Assembly (NCBI RefSeq): GCF_003441615.1
Contig: NZ_CP031842.1
Coordinates: 1,754,501-1,818,500, forward strand
DNA from: Dechloromonas sp. HYN0024
GTDB taxonomy: Bacteria > Pseudomonadota > Gammaproteobacteria > Burkholderiales > Rhodocyclaceae
Reading direction: 5' to 3'
Length of the DNA: 64,000 bases
This document shows, piece after piece, positions 1 to 8,932 of this stretch; position 1 is the stretch's first letter; the number at the start of each line of letters is the position of its first letter. Under the pieces are notes generated by a model, which ran no database searches, had not been told where the DNA came from, and saw only the letters and a program-made list of their open reading frames with translations. The position numbers and the translations under genes were made by a program.

Positions 1-259
1 TTGCCGTATCGGGGTCGAGGTGCACCACGCCGTGTTCGGGCGAAGCACGCTTGATGCGTTCAAGGTGCGAGGCGGGATGAACCCGCATCAGCTGTTCGAA
101 GGTAGCCAGCGGTGCGTCGTAATAGACGAAATAGGCGTCAATGCCCTGAGCGATCAGGTGATCATTGATGGCGGTCAGACGTTGCGGGCATTCCGGGTGA
201 TGCGAACCCATGTCGTGCAGCTGGCAATCACGATGGGTGATGATGGCAGTGGTCGTCAC
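1..259 (-). CDS. Histone deacetylase superfamily protein (5' part only)
   Basis: The reverse strand reads from a GTG at 259 (preceded by AGAGAGA as a ribosome binding site) and runs off the window, giving 86 residues of the N-terminus. The motif THRDCQLHDMGSHHPECPQR near residues 9-28 is the hallmark opening of bacterial histone-deacetylase/acetylpolyamine amidohydrolase family proteins (Zn-dependent deacetylases). The zinc ligands and catalytic His pair lie downstream and are not visible. An in-frame TGA lies upstream of the GTG, so the start cannot be much earlier. It is divergent from the moxR operon. The physiological substrate is unknown; acetylated polyamine or acetylated protein are both possible. 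Confidence 0.85.
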   Translation of the reverse strand, partial: MTTTAIITHRDCQLHDMGSHHPECPQRLTAINDHLIAQGIDAYFVYYDAPLATFEQLMRVHPASHLERIKRASPEHGVVHLDPDTA

Positions 260-321
260 TTGTTCTCTCTCTGCGATGCGGCGCACAAAACGGCGCACGT
301 CGATTTGTCATTATCGTCCCA

Positions 322-349
322 TTCATGACACCGCTTCAAGCATTAGAAT
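322..349 (+). promoter_or_regulatory. Weak candidate promoter for the moxR operon
   Basis: A TAGAAT hexamer at 344-349 resembles a -10 box. A poor -35 (TTCATG, 322-327) lies 16 bases upstream. This is the only good -10-like sequence in the 117-base gap between the divergent deacetylase and moxR genes. The weak -35 keeps the call tentative. Confidence 0.25.
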
Positions 350-376
350 GGGTTTAGACAGCTATCGCGAGAACAT

Positions 377-1327
377 ATGATGTTGAAAAGCACACTTTCT
401 GCCCTGGGTGGACGCCCGCGAGCATTCGACGGGGTTCTCGATCAGGCCGGCGGCATCATTCTCGGCAAGGATCACGAAATCCGCCTGGCCATTACCTGCC
501 TGCTGGCCAATGGCCATCTGCTCATCGAAGACCTGCCGGGCATGGGCAAGACAACCCTGGCCCACACCTTGGCACGCCTGCTCGGATTGCAGTTCTCGCG
601 CATCCAGTTCACCAGCGACCTGCTGCCGGCCGACATCACCGGCGTGTCGATTTTCGAGCGCGACAAGAGCGAATTCCGCTTCCTCCCAGGTCCGGTCTTC
701 GCCCAGTTGGTGCTGGCCGACGAAATCAACCGCGCCACGCCAAAAACGCAGAGTGCCCTGCTCGAAGCGATGGAGGAAGGACAGGTCACCGCCGAGGGCC
801 AGACGCGACAGTTGCCGACACCTTTCTTCGTCATCGCCACGCAGAATCCAGCGCACCAGATCGGCACTTTTCCGTTGCCCGAGTCTCAGCTCGACCGCTT
901 CCTGATGCGCCTCGAACTCGGCTATCCAGATCGCGCCGCCGAACGCGCCCTGCTCACCGCTGGCGGCCAGCGGGCACGGGCCGAGCAGTTGCCCCCGATG
1001 CTGAAGGCCGAAGACTTGCCAGCCCTGCAAAAAGAAGCCGCCGCGATGCACACCGCCGGGCCGCTGATCGATTATGTGCAAGCTCTGGTAGAAGCAACCC
1101 GCCACAACCCGGCCTTCCAGCATGGCCTGTCGCCCCGCGCCGGTCTCGCCCTGCTCGCCGCAGCGCGGGCCTGGGCATGGCTGGCCGGACGCGACATGGT
1201 GCTGCCGGATGACGTGCAGGCGGTACTCCCTGCCGTCGCCCGGCATCGCCTGCGCTCAGCGCAGGGAGGCGGCTATGCGCAGGACGAGGACATCGCCGCG
1301 CTGATCCGCAGCGTCGCCATTCCCTGA
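377..1327 (+). CDS. MoxR-family AAA+ ATPase
   Basis: This 316-residue AAA+ protein has Walker A at residues 53-60 (LPGMGKTT), Walker B at 111-116 (LVLADE) followed by INRA, and a sensor-1 ATQNP segment, all typical of MoxR ATPases. MoxR proteins act as chaperone-like ATPases and are nearly always encoded with DUF58/VWA proteins, as here. The next three genes (DUF58, transglutaminase, lytic transglycosylase) follow with gaps of a few bases or ATGA overlaps, so this is the first gene of a + strand operon. Two adjacent ATG codons (377 and 380) could start it. Its client is unknown; the context suggests an envelope or periplasmic process. Confidence 0.93.
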   Translation: MMLKSTLSALGGRPRAFDGVLDQAGGIILGKDHEIRLAITCLLANGHLLIEDLPGMGKTTLAHTLARLLGLQFSRIQFTSDLLPADITGVSIFERDKSEFRFLPGPVFAQLVLADEINRATPKTQSALLEAMEEGQVTAEGQTRQLPTPFFVIATQNPAHQIGTFPLPESQLDRFLMRLELGYPDRAAERALLTAGGQRARAEQLPPMLKAEDLPALQKEAAAMHTAGPLIDYVQALVEATRHNPAFQHGLSPRAGLALLAAARAWAWLAGRDMVLPDDVQAVLPAVARHRLRSAQGGGYAQDEDIAALIRSVAIP

Positions 1328-1332
1328 TTGCC

Positions 1333-2286
1333 GTGAACCTGGTCGCCAGACTCAAGCAGCAACTCTTCCGCTGGCGCAGCGACGGGACAGCCCCGCTGCG
1401 CCTTGGTCAGCGGCGCATTTTCATCATTCCGTCGCGCGCTGGCCTGCTCTATGCCGTGGCGCTTATTGTCATGCTCATCGGTGCCATCAACTACAACCTG
1501 GCACTCGGCCATGCTTTGGTCTTTCTGCTTGCCGGGCTGGGTATCGTCGGCATGATTCACACCTTCCGCAACCTGCATGGACTGGTCGTCACCCCCGGTC
1601 GCAGCAACCCCGTCTTTGTCGGGGAAAGGGCGCATTTTGAACTGCGCCTCGACAACGACCGCCCCACCCCGCGGCTGGCGCTCGAACTGGCCGCCGAAGA
1701 AGGACTTCCGGTTTTTGCCGCCACCGAGGGCCGAAAAGGTACACGATCCAGCATTCCGGTCACTGCCACGCATCGGGGCTGGCTGGCCCTGCCCCGTGTC
1801 CGGCTATCGACCGGCTATCCACTCGGCTTGTTCACGGCCTGGGCTTATCTGCAACCGTCCATGCGCTGCCTCGTCTATCCGCAGCCGATTGCCTCTCCGC
1901 TTCCCCCCGCCTTGCCGACGCCGGTCGGTGGCGAACGGACGGGCGATGGCGGCCAGGAGGATTTTGCCGGATTTCGCGACCGCCAGCCGGCTGATTCGCC
2001 GCGCCACGTCGCCTGGAAGGCCAGTGCCCGCCACGCCGGTGAAGGACCATTGCTGATCAAGCAATTTGCCGGCGGGGCACAACTTCAACTGAGTCTCGAC
2101 TGGCAAGCCACCGAGCCCGGGCTGTCCGCTGAAACCCGCCTCAGCATTCTGACCGGCTGGGTACTCGCCGCCGATACGGCCGATGCGTGTTACGGACTGC
2201 GCCTGCCCGGCTACGCTATCGAACCCGGCAGCGGCGAAGCGCATCGCCAGCGCTGCCTGGAAGCACTGGCCCTCTACCAGCCATGA
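1333..2286 (+). CDS. DUF58 domain-containing membrane protein
   Basis: The protein has 317 residues. Two hydrophobic stretches near residues 36-75 anchor it in the membrane. The C-terminal half contains a DUF58-type segment (DFAGFRDRQPADSPRHVAWK region, about residues 213-232), the conserved signature of this family. The GTG start at 1333 lies 5 bases after the moxR stop, so the two are translationally linked. MoxR-DUF58-transglutaminase triplets are widespread and their joint function is unsettled. The stop overlaps the next start (ATGA at 2283). Confidence 0.88.
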   Translation: MNLVARLKQQLFRWRSDGTAPLRLGQRRIFIIPSRAGLLYAVALIVMLIGAINYNLALGHALVFLLAGLGIVGMIHTFRNLHGLVVTPGRSNPVFVGERAHFELRLDNDRPTPRLALELAAEEGLPVFAATEGRKGTRSSIPVTATHRGWLALPRVRLSTGYPLGLFTAWAYLQPSMRCLVYPQPIASPLPPALPTPVGGERTGDGGQEDFAGFRDRQPADSPRHVAWKASARHAGEGPLLIKQFAGGAQLQLSLDWQATEPGLSAETRLSILTGWVLAADTADACYGLRLPGYAIEPGSGEAHRQRCLEALALYQP

Positions 2287-4217
2287 GCACACTGGTCCGC
2301 GACGCCCTGCCCCGTCATGCTGCGCCGTGGCTGTTTGCCACCGCACTGGCGACGACGGCACCGCATGCCCTGCATCAACCACCGTGGCTCACCGCCCTGG
2401 CCGGAGCCATGCTGCTGTGGGCTGTCTGGCTGTGGTGGAAGGACGTCCGCCTGCCCGGCCGCTGGCTACTCGCCATCTTCGTCGCCGTCGGCTGTACCGG
2501 AATCCTGATCGAATTCCGCACCCTGTTCGGACGCGATGCCGGAGTGGCCATGCTGGTCATGTTCATGACCATGAAACTGCTCGAAGTGAAGTCGCGACGC
2601 GATGCGATGGTTGTCGTCATCCTCGGCTATTTTCTGCTACTCACCCACTACCTGTATTCGCAAAGTATCCCGACCGGCCTCTGGCTGCTGGCGACGATGT
2701 GGCTCATCACGGCAAGCCTGGTTCGCCTGCACAGCGGGCCCACCAGCCAGCCGCGCGACACGTTGCGCCATGCCGGGGTGCTCTGCCTGCAGGCGATTCC
2801 GTTCATGCTCGTGCTTTACCTGCTTTTTCCACGCATTTCCGGCCCGCTCTGGGGCCTGCCACTGGATGCCCATAGCGGCAGGACCGGGTTGTCCGACTCG
2901 ATGTCACCGGGCAGCATTGCCGAACTGGTACAAAGTGCCGACATCGCCTTTCGCGTCCGCTTCGACGGGCCACTGCCGCCGAAACAGAAGCTCTACTGGC
3001 GCGGCCCGGTCATGGAGCAGTTCGACGGCACCACCTGGAACCCGTACAAAGGCCGTGGCCGGGCACCACAACTGACCGGCCTGTCGCCACCGGTCACCTA
3101 TGAAACAACCCTGGAGCCACATGGCCAGCGCTGGCTGCTGGCCCTTGATGCACCCAGCAGCGTACCAGGGGACATACTCCTGACCGGCACCTTGACGGCA
3201 ACCAACCGGGAGGCCATCAACGAGCGCCAGCGTTTCCGTCTGTCGGCCAATCTCGATTACCGTTTCAATACCAGTGAAGACGCGACTGTCCTGCGCCGCA
3301 ATCTCACTCTGCCGTCCGGCAGCAATCCCCGGACACGGTCGCTGGCCAGCCAGTGGCAAGCGGGCAACTCACCCGAAGCGATCCTCGGCAAGGCCCTCAC
3401 CTTGTTTGCCAGCGAGTTTACCTACACCCTGCGCCCGCCCCTGCTTGGCCGAGACGGCGTCGATGACTTCCTATTTCAGAGCAAGCGTGGCTTCTGCGAA
3501 CACTACGCCGCCGCCTTCGTCGTCCTCATGCGTTCGGCCGGGATTCCGGCCCGCGTCATTGGCGGCTACCAGGGCGGCGAATTCAATCCACTCGATGGCT
3601 ACCTTGTGGTTCGCCAGTCCGATGCCCATGCCTGGGCCGAGGTCTGGCTTGATCGCCTGGGCTGGGTACGCGTCGATCCGACCGCTGCCGTGTCGCCCAG
3701 CCGCATCGAGACCGGCATCGCCGATGCGCTGGATCTGGGTGAACCGTTGCCTGCCCTCGTCCAGTGGCGGGCCGACTGGGTGCTCACCCTGCGCTACCGC
3801 TGGGAAGCGATCAACAATGCCTGGAACCAGAATATCCTCGGCTACGATCCGCAACGCCAGCGCGAGTTTCTTAGCCGTCTCGGCATGCCCGAGGCCGACT
3901 GGCGCAGCCTGGCAACGGCGCTCGGCATCACCTGCAGCCTGCTCGTCGCCAGCCTGCTGATGTGGACACTCTACCAACGTCCCCAACGCGACCCGGTCGT
4001 TCGCCTCTGGCATCAGGCGCTGCGACATCTGGCCCGAAGACAGGTAGACTGCGCGCCGTGGGAAACGCCGCTGGTCGTCGCCCGCCGCGTTCGGGAACAA
4101 TGCCCGGAACTGGCCGAAGCCTTCCAGCCCGTGGTCGACGCCTATCTGGTGGCGCGCTACGGCGATAATGACCAAGCCCTGACAACCCTGCGTGACGCCG
4201 TTGCGCAACTGCGATGA
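2283..4217 (+). CDS. tgpA: TgpA-type membrane transglutaminase (DUF3488, transglutaminase core, DUF4129)
   Basis: The start is set at the ATG overlapping the DUF58 stop, giving 644 residues; a reading frame opens earlier but lies inside the previous gene. The N-terminal third is a multi-pass membrane region (DUF3488). A periplasmic transglutaminase-like core follows with a Cys-His-Asp triad: Cys405 (RGFCEHYAAAF), His449 (SDAHAWAEVW) and Asp465 (RVDPTAAV). A transmembrane helix near residues 545-565 leads into a cytoplasmic DUF4129-like tail. The family is named for Pseudomonas TgpA, a periplasmic transglutaminase homologue. Whether this protein cross-links, hydrolyses or transfers is unknown. 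Confidence 0.9.
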   Translation: MSTLVRDALPRHAAPWLFATALATTAPHALHQPPWLTALAGAMLLWAVWLWWKDVRLPGRWLLAIFVAVGCTGILIEFRTLFGRDAGVAMLVMFMTMKLLEVKSRRDAMVVVILGYFLLLTHYLYSQSIPTGLWLLATMWLITASLVRLHSGPTSQPRDTLRHAGVLCLQAIPFMLVLYLLFPRISGPLWGLPLDAHSGRTGLSDSMSPGSIAELVQSADIAFRVRFDGPLPPKQKLYWRGPVMEQFDGTTWNPYKGRGRAPQLTGLSPPVTYETTLEPHGQRWLLALDAPSSVPGDILLTGTLTATNREAINERQRFRLSANLDYRFNTSEDATVLRRNLTLPSGSNPRTRSLASQWQAGNSPEAILGKALTLFASEFTYTLRPPLLGRDGVDDFLFQSKRGFCEHYAAAFVVLMRSAGIPARVIGGYQGGEFNPLDGYLVVRQSDAHAWAEVWLDRLGWVRVDPTAAVSPSRIETGIADALDLGEPLPALVQWRADWVLTLRYRWEAINNAWNQNILGYDPQRQREFLSRLGMPEADWRSLATALGITCSLLVASLLMWTLYQRPQRDPVVRLWHQALRHLARRQVDCAPWETPLVVARRVREQCPELAEAFQPVVDAYLVARYGDNDQALTTLRDAVAQLR

Positions 4218-5323
4218 TGACCGTGAACCTGAAACACACCCTTGCCCTCCTGCTGCTCGCCGCCCTCACCTCACTGGCCAGCGCTGCGGCCAAGCCTGCC
4301 GCGAAGGATGGCGTGAAGCACGCCGCCAGTCACACCACGAAACACGCCATCAAGACCCCGACCTTCGCCGACGAACCGGCCGCCATCGCCTTCGCCCGCG
4401 ACCTCGAAGCCCGGCATGGTTTCAACGCCGATGCCTTACTCAGCCAGTTTGCCCAAACCCATCCGAACGCCACCGTCCTCAAGTTGATCAAGCCACCTGC
4501 TTCGCCGCTGCAACGCTCGTGGGAACGCTACCGGCCACGCTTCCTGAACGAGCTACGCATCGAGGGTGGCGTCCGCTTCTGGCAGGAAAATGCCGGCACC
4601 CTGGCCAAGGCCAGCGCACGCTATGGCGTACCCGAGGAAGTCATCGTCGCCATCATCGGTGTCGAAACCGTCTACGGTCGCAATACCGGTGGGTTCCGCG
4701 TCCTTGAGGCACTTGCCACGCTGGCCTTCAACTATCCGCCGCGCGCCGAATTTTTCCGCACCGAACTGGAGCAATTCCTCCTGCTGGCCCGCGAAAACGG
4801 TCTCGATCCGCTCGCCGTCAAGGGTTCCTTCGCCGGTGCCATCGGCATCCCGCAGTTCATGCCGGGCAGCCAGCGTCGTTATGCCGTTGATTTTGACGGC
4901 GACCAGCGGGTCGATCTCGCCACCAGTGTCGACGATGCCATCGGCAGCGTCGGCCGCTTTCTCGAACAGCATGGCTGGCAGGCCGGGCAGCCCGTTGCCG
5001 TGCCCGCCACCCTGTCCGGCCCGCCCGATGCCGAACTGATTCAGGCCGGCCTGCGCCCCGCGCTCAAGATTGCCGATCTGGCCGAGCGGGGTATCCGCGC
5101 TCAGACTGATGGACAAACAACGGCGGCGCTGATCGATCTGGTTTCGCCAGGAAGCGAGACGGAATACTGGCTGGGTTTCGAGAACTTTTACGTGATCACC
5201 CGCTACAACCGGTCAAGCTTCTATGCGATGTCGGTGTTTCAGCTTGGCGAGGAAATACGCAACCGGATGTGCAGCCGGCTCGACGCTACAGCAGCGAATC
5301 GCGAGAAATATTGCCGCGCTTGA
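4214..5323 (+). CDS. mltB: Lytic murein transglycosylase B-type
   Basis: The 369-residue protein has a Sec signal (about residues 1-25) without a lipobox cysteine, so it is probably soluble in the periplasm rather than an outer-membrane lipoprotein like E. coli MltB. The catalytic glutamate is Glu151 in IIGVETVYGRNTG. The SFAGAIGIPQFMPGS segment is the family's conserved glycan-binding motif. It would cleave peptidoglycan strands to 1,6-anhydromuropeptides. Its ATG overlaps the tgpA stop, making it the last gene of the moxR operon. Its last 38 bases overlap the convergent rpoS gene. Confidence 0.93.
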   Translation: MMTVNLKHTLALLLLAALTSLASAAAKPAAKDGVKHAASHTTKHAIKTPTFADEPAAIAFARDLEARHGFNADALLSQFAQTHPNATVLKLIKPPASPLQRSWERYRPRFLNELRIEGGVRFWQENAGTLAKASARYGVPEEVIVAIIGVETVYGRNTGGFRVLEALATLAFNYPPRAEFFRTELEQFLLLARENGLDPLAVKGSFAGAIGIPQFMPGSQRRYAVDFDGDQRVDLATSVDDAIGSVGRFLEQHGWQAGQPVAVPATLSGPPDAELIQAGLRPALKIADLAERGIRAQTDGQTTAALIDLVSPGSETEYWLGFENFYVITRYNRSSFYAMSVFQLGEEIRNRMCSRLDATAANREKYCRA

Positions 5324-6215
5324 TGATCTTGCGCAGGCGATCCAGACCTTCCATCTGAATCTGCCGGACCCGTTCGCGGGTCAGCCCGAGGTCGTGGGCG
5401 ATGACGTCGAGCGTCGCCACATCAGCGCCATTGAGGCCATAGCGGCGCTCGATGACGGAACGCTGGCGCTCGCTCAACTGGCCCAGCCAGTCATCCACCA
5501 GCGTTCCGACCTCACTCAGTTGCAGCAGCGACTCGGGGTCGCCAGCACCATTGTCGGCGATGACTTCAGCGATGGTGTGACTGGGATCGATATCGAGCGG
5601 CGCGTCGAGTGAGGCGATATGTTCGTTGAGCGACAGGGTGCGCCGGACATCCTCGACCGGCCAGTCGATCAGGGCGGCGATACGCTCCACTGTCGAGTCA
5701 CGCCTGTCAGCTGACTCGAGGTGCCGCATGGCACGCAGGACAACGTTGATTTCCTTGACAATATGGACCGGCAGCCGGATGGTGCGCGACTGGTTCATGA
5801 TGCCGCGCTCGATGTTCTGGCGTATCCACCAGGTGGCATAGGTGGAAAAGCGAAAACCGCGCTCGGGATCGAATTTTTCCAGCGCATGGATCAGGCCGAG
5901 GTTGCCTTCTTCGATCAGGTCGAGCAGCGGGATGCCACGGTTCAGGTAGTGCTTGGCGATATTGACGACGAGGCGCAGGTTGTGCTCGATCATGCGCTGG
6001 CGGGCGGCGAAATCGCCGGCCCTGACCAGCCGGGTGGTCGCCAGTTCTTCTTCCGGCGTGAGTAGCGGCTTGGCGCCAATTTCGCTCAGGTAAAGCTGGG
6101 TGACATCCTCGAGCAGCTCAATTTCCGGCGCAACCTGCTCCGGCTCGGGCGGCAAGACCTCTTCATCGGCTGGCCCGTCGAACTCGTCATCCAGGACATC
6201 GCCGGTATCGCTCAT
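5286..6215 (-). CDS. rpoS: RNA polymerase sigma factor RpoS
   Basis: The product has 309 residues, slightly shorter than E. coli RpoS (330). Visible are region 1.2 (DVTQLYLSEIGAKPLLT), the region 2 core with YATWWIRQNIERGI, region 3 (RTIRLPVHIVKEIN) and the region 4.2 helix-turn-helix ending in LTRERVRQIQMEGLDRLR. It directs the general stress and stationary-phase programme. It follows nlpD with an ATGA overlap; in E. coli the main rpoS promoter lies inside nlpD, and the same arrangement is plausible here. The 3' end overlaps mltB on the other strand by 38 bases, so transcripts from the two sides are antisense there. Confidence 0.97.
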   Translation of the reverse strand: MSDTGDVLDDEFDGPADEEVLPPEPEQVAPEIELLEDVTQLYLSEIGAKPLLTPEEELATTRLVRAGDFAARQRMIEHNLRLVVNIAKHYLNRGIPLLDLIEEGNLGLIHALEKFDPERGFRFSTYATWWIRQNIERGIMNQSRTIRLPVHIVKEINVVLRAMRHLESADRRDSTVERIAALIDWPVEDVRRTLSLNEHIASLDAPLDIDPSHTIAEVIADNGAGDPESLLQLSEVGTLVDDWLGQLSERQRSVIERRYGLNGADVATLDVIAHDLGLTRERVRQIQMEGLDRLRKIIKRGNISRDSLL

Positions 6216-7123
6216 CGTTTCGGCAGATACTGTGCCGGATCAACCGGCTTGCCCTGTTTACGGATTTCGAAATGCAGTTTGACCGAATCCGCATCGGTGT
6301 TGCCCATCTCGGCGATCTTCTGGCCGCGGCTAACCTGCTGGCCTTCCTTGACGAGAATCTTGCGGTTATGGGCGTAGGCCGAGAGATAGGTAGCGTTATG
6401 CTTGATGATGACCAGCTCACCGAAGCCACGTAAGCCGCTGCCGGCATAGACCACCTTGCCATCCCCGGCAGCCTGCACCGGATCGCCGGCCTTGCCGGCG
6501 AAATCGAGCCCCTTGTTGCCGGCATCGCTATAGGTTGCCGAGAGCTTCGCCGAGGTCGGCCACATCCATGGCACATCGTCCGGGCTTGCCGCAGCGGCAG
6601 GCGCTGGCGGTGCTACTTCGATCCTGGTTTCCGGCTTCACCTCGGCCGGCTTGGCTGGCTCGCCGCCGACCTTGTTCAAACGTGCATAGGCTTCGTCCGA
6701 ATATGGCTCCTTGCCGACCCTCGGTTCGCGCTTGAGTGCGCCGGTTTGTGGCGCGGCAGCAGGCTGGTCGAGCGAGCGCGCTTCGACAACTGCACCGACA
6801 GCAATCGGCTTGGTCACAACGGCACCATCACCAGCCGGTTCGGCGGCACCTGGCGGAACAACGCGCAGGACCTGACCTTCCTTGATGGCTGAAGGGTTGG
6901 CGATATTGTTCCAGTTAGCGATATCGCGATGATCCTGACCGTTCTCGAGGGCGATGCGGTAGAGCGTATCGCCGCGTTTAACAGTGTAATAGCCGGGGCC
7001 CGAAGGCTGGACCGGGGCGCTTCTCGGCACCGGCACAGAGCGGTCGACCGAGGCCACCGGCTGCTGGGAAATACAGCCTGCCAACAGCAGAACCGGGAAA
7101 ATTGCAGCGACGAATCGAATCAT
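6212..7123 (-). CDS. nlpD: NlpD lipoprotein, LysM plus degenerate LytM domain
   Basis: The 303-residue protein has a lipobox LLAGC (Cys17), a LysM peptidoglycan-binding domain ([14 protein letters not shown], about residues 45-90), a Pro/Ala-rich linker, and a C-terminal M23/LytM domain. The first zinc motif reads NKGLDFAG, without the usual His, and the last reads KLHFEI. The domain is therefore probably catalytically inactive and an amidase activator, as known for E. coli NlpD with AmiC. It is in the surE-pcm-nlpD-rpoS operon and overlaps both neighbours by four bases. Confidence 0.94.
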   Translation of the reverse strand: MIRFVAAIFPVLLLAGCISQQPVASVDRSVPVPRSAPVQPSGPGYYTVKRGDTLYRIALENGQDHRDIANWNNIANPSAIKEGQVLRVVPPGAAEPAGDGAVVTKPIAVGAVVEARSLDQPAAAPQTGALKREPRVGKEPYSDEAYARLNKVGGEPAKPAEVKPETRIEVAPPAPAAAASPDDVPWMWPTSAKLSATYSDAGNKGLDFAGKAGDPVQAAGDGKVVYAGSGLRGFGELVIIKHNATYLSAYAHNRKILVKEGQQVSRGQKIAEMGNTDADSVKLHFEIRKQGKPVDPAQYLPKR

Positions 7124-7791
7124 TGCGTTCCTGAAAGTAGCGGGACGAAACGGACGGCATCAAGCCGGGTTTCGACATAACCCTGTGGGGTGTGCTCAAT
7201 GAAGCTAAGATACTGCTCGGCAGCCCCGACTGGCAAGACCAGACGCCCACCCGGTGCCAACTGCTGGAGCAAGGCCGGCGGCACACTGGCCCCGGCTGCT
7301 GCAACGATGATACTGTCAAACGGGCCGGCCTCGGGCAAACCGAACTGACCATCGGCATGTTTGAGACGAACATTGAACTGTTGCAAGGTGCGCATGTTGG
7401 CCTTGGCCTTTTCAAGCAAGGGGGCCAGACGCTCAACCGCATAGACCTCGCTTGTCAGCTGGGCCAGAACGGCCGCCTGATAGCCACAACCGGCACCGAT
7501 CTCGAGGGTCTTGCCGAGGGTCTTTCGACCGTTGAACAGCAACTCGATCATGCGCGCCACGACATAGGGCTGCGAGATGGTCTGCCCCATGCCGAGCGGC
7601 AGGGCGGTGTCTTCGTAGGCCCGCGAAGCGAGGGCTTCCTCGACAAAGACGTGGCGCGGCACGGCAGCCATTGCCTTGAGGACGGTTTCGTTGCGAATAC
7701 CTTTCTCCCGCAGACGCTCGATCATCCGCGTCCGCGTTCGCTGCGAAGTCATGCCGATGCCGTGCAACACGCCGTGACTCACCTCATCCAC
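7120..7791 (-). CDS. pcm: Protein-L-isoaspartate O-methyltransferase
   Basis: The 223-residue Rossmann methyltransferase has SAM motif [16 protein letters not shown] and the family segment [13 protein letters not shown]. It methylates L-isoaspartyl residues to start repair of aged proteins. The GTG at 7791 overlaps the surE 3' end by 13 bases; an internal ATG at 7752 ([10 protein letters not shown]) is the main alternative, but neither has a strong ribosome binding site. The 3' end overlaps nlpD (ATGA). The surE-pcm-nlpD-rpoS order is conserved across beta- and gammaproteobacteria. Confidence 0.95.
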   Translation of the reverse strand: MDEVSHGVLHGIGMTSQRTRTRMIERLREKGIRNETVLKAMAAVPRHVFVEEALASRAYEDTALPLGMGQTISQPYVVARMIELLFNGRKTLGKTLEIGAGCGYQAAVLAQLTSEVYAVERLAPLLEKAKANMRTLQQFNVRLKHADGQFGLPEAGPFDSIIVAAAGASVPPALLQQLAPGGRLVLPVGAAEQYLSFIEHTPQGYVETRLDAVRFVPLLSGTQ

Positions 7792-8519
7792 TGACGAATC
7801 GATGGCAACTGGGCAGCATGGGTCAGATCGATCTGCAAGGGAGTAATCGACACCACGCCACGCTCGGCGGCATTGAAATCGGTACCCGGCCCGGCGTCAG
7901 CGGCCGCCCCGGCCGCACCAACCCAAAAGACAGTCTCGTTGCGCGGCGACATCATTTTGACCACCGGCTCAGCCTTATGCCGACGGCCAAGACGGGTAAC
8001 TTCCATACCTTTTAATTCGGCATGGGGAATATCCGGCACATTGACATTCAAAAGCACCGGCTCACGAATCGGATCGCGAATAAAACGTTCGACCAGTTCA
8101 CGGGCAACCAGACCGGCCGTCGCATAATTATTTCCCTCAAAACTGGTCAGGGAAATTGCAATGGAGGGAATACCGAGCAAATAGCCCTCAGTCGCTGCCG
8201 CTACCGTGCCGGAATAAATGGTATCGTCGCCCATATTGGCACCATTATTAATTCCGGAAACAATAATATCGGGCAATTCATCAAGCATGCCGGTCACGGC
8301 CAAATGGACGCAATCGGTCGGCGTGCCATTGACGAAATAAAACCCGTTGGCCGCCTTTTTCAAATGCAGGGGGCGGTCGAGTGTCAACGAATTACTGGCG
8401 CCGCTGCGATTCTGCTCGGGAGCAACCACCACCACCTCGCCCAGACCCTGCAGCGCTTCAGCCAGGGCGGCAAGCCCCGGCGCAAAGTAGCCGTCGTCGT
8501 TACTCAGGAGAATACGCAT
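7779..8519 (-). CDS. surE: 5'/3'-nucleotidase SurE
   Basis: The 246-residue protein opens [16 protein letters not shown], the SurE signature with the metal-binding Asp pair. It also has [16 protein letters not shown] and [20 protein letters not shown]. SurE dephosphorylates nucleoside 5'- and 3'-monophosphates and supports stationary-phase survival. It starts only three bases after the H-NS-like gene stop, so both may be co-transcribed from the promoter at 8869-8897. Confidence 0.97.
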   Translation of the reverse strand: MRILLSNDDGYFAPGLAALAEALQGLGEVVVVAPEQNRSGASNSLTLDRPLHLKKAANGFYFVNGTPTDCVHLAVTGMLDELPDIIVSGINNGANMGDDTIYSGTVAAATEGYLLGIPSIAISLTSFEGNNYATAGLVARELVERFIRDPIREPVLLNVNVPDIPHAELKGMEVTRLGRRHKAEPVVKMMSPRNETVFWVGAAGAAADAGPGTDFNAAERGVVSITPLQIDLTHAAQLPSIRQWMR

Positions 8520-8522
8520 CGA

Positions 8523-8840
8523 TCAGACCAGCAGATTGTCCAGCGAGCCGCCATTGGCCACCCAGGCTTCAACCCATTTCGGCTTGCGGCCGCGACCGGT
8601 CCATTCCAGTTCGACATTTTGCGGATGACGATATTTAACCTTGACCTTATTACCGGTCGATGCCTTGACCTTGGTTTCCTTGCCGAGCAAATCCTCGATG
8701 GCATAACCGCGGGTTTTGGCAAAAGCGCGCAATTCATTCAGGACATTAATCTTTTCCTGAGCTTCACGGCGTTTAATTTCAGCCGGAATCTGTTGCTGCA
8801 AATCACGCAATTGGGCAACGGTAAGGGTAGAAATATCCAT
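8523..8840 (-). CDS. H-NS family nucleoid protein
   Basis: The 105-residue protein has an N-terminal helical oligomerisation region (residues 1-50) and a C-terminal DNA-binding domain with KYRHPQNVELEWTGRGRKPK followed by WVEAW. This is the beta-proteobacterial H-NS/BpH3 type with the GRGR core that contacts AT-rich minor grooves. A strong AAGGAG site precedes the ATG. It is the first gene ahead of surE-pcm-nlpD-rpoS with a three-base gap. H-NS and RpoS regulons interact in enteric bacteria; co-transcription here is inferred from spacing only. Confidence 0.93.
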   Translation of the reverse strand: MDISTLTVAQLRDLQQQIPAEIKRREAQEKINVLNELRAFAKTRGYAIEDLLGKETKVKASTGNKVKVKYRHPQNVELEWTGRGRKPKWVEAWVANGGSLDNLLV

Positions 8841-8868
8841 GTTTATCTCCTTTTAAATGGGTAGCGGT

Positions 8869-8897
8869 AATTTAATTTGTTTGAAACAACTTATCAA
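8869..8897 (-). promoter_or_regulatory. Candidate promoter of the H-NS-like gene
   Basis: On the minus strand, -35 TTGATA (8892-8897) and -10 TAAATT (8869-8874) are separated by 17 bases, in an AT-rich stretch just upstream of the AAGGAG site. It sits directly downstream of an intrinsic terminator, as expected for the start of a new unit. Confidence 0.55.
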
Positions 8898-8908
8898 CGC
8901 CAACCATT

Positions 8909-8932
8909 AAAAAAACCGGCTCGGGCCGGTTT
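8909..8932 (-). terminator. Intrinsic terminator
   Basis: An 8-bp perfect stem AAACCGGC/GCCGGTTT with a 4-base loop is followed on the minus strand by seven T residues. It ends transcription coming from the tRNA/sRNA side before the H-NS promoter. Confidence 0.85.

Noticed and set aside
362..1246. 294-codon frame antisense to moxR
   Set aside because: Lacks motifs; the MoxR AAA+ signatures are on the + strand.
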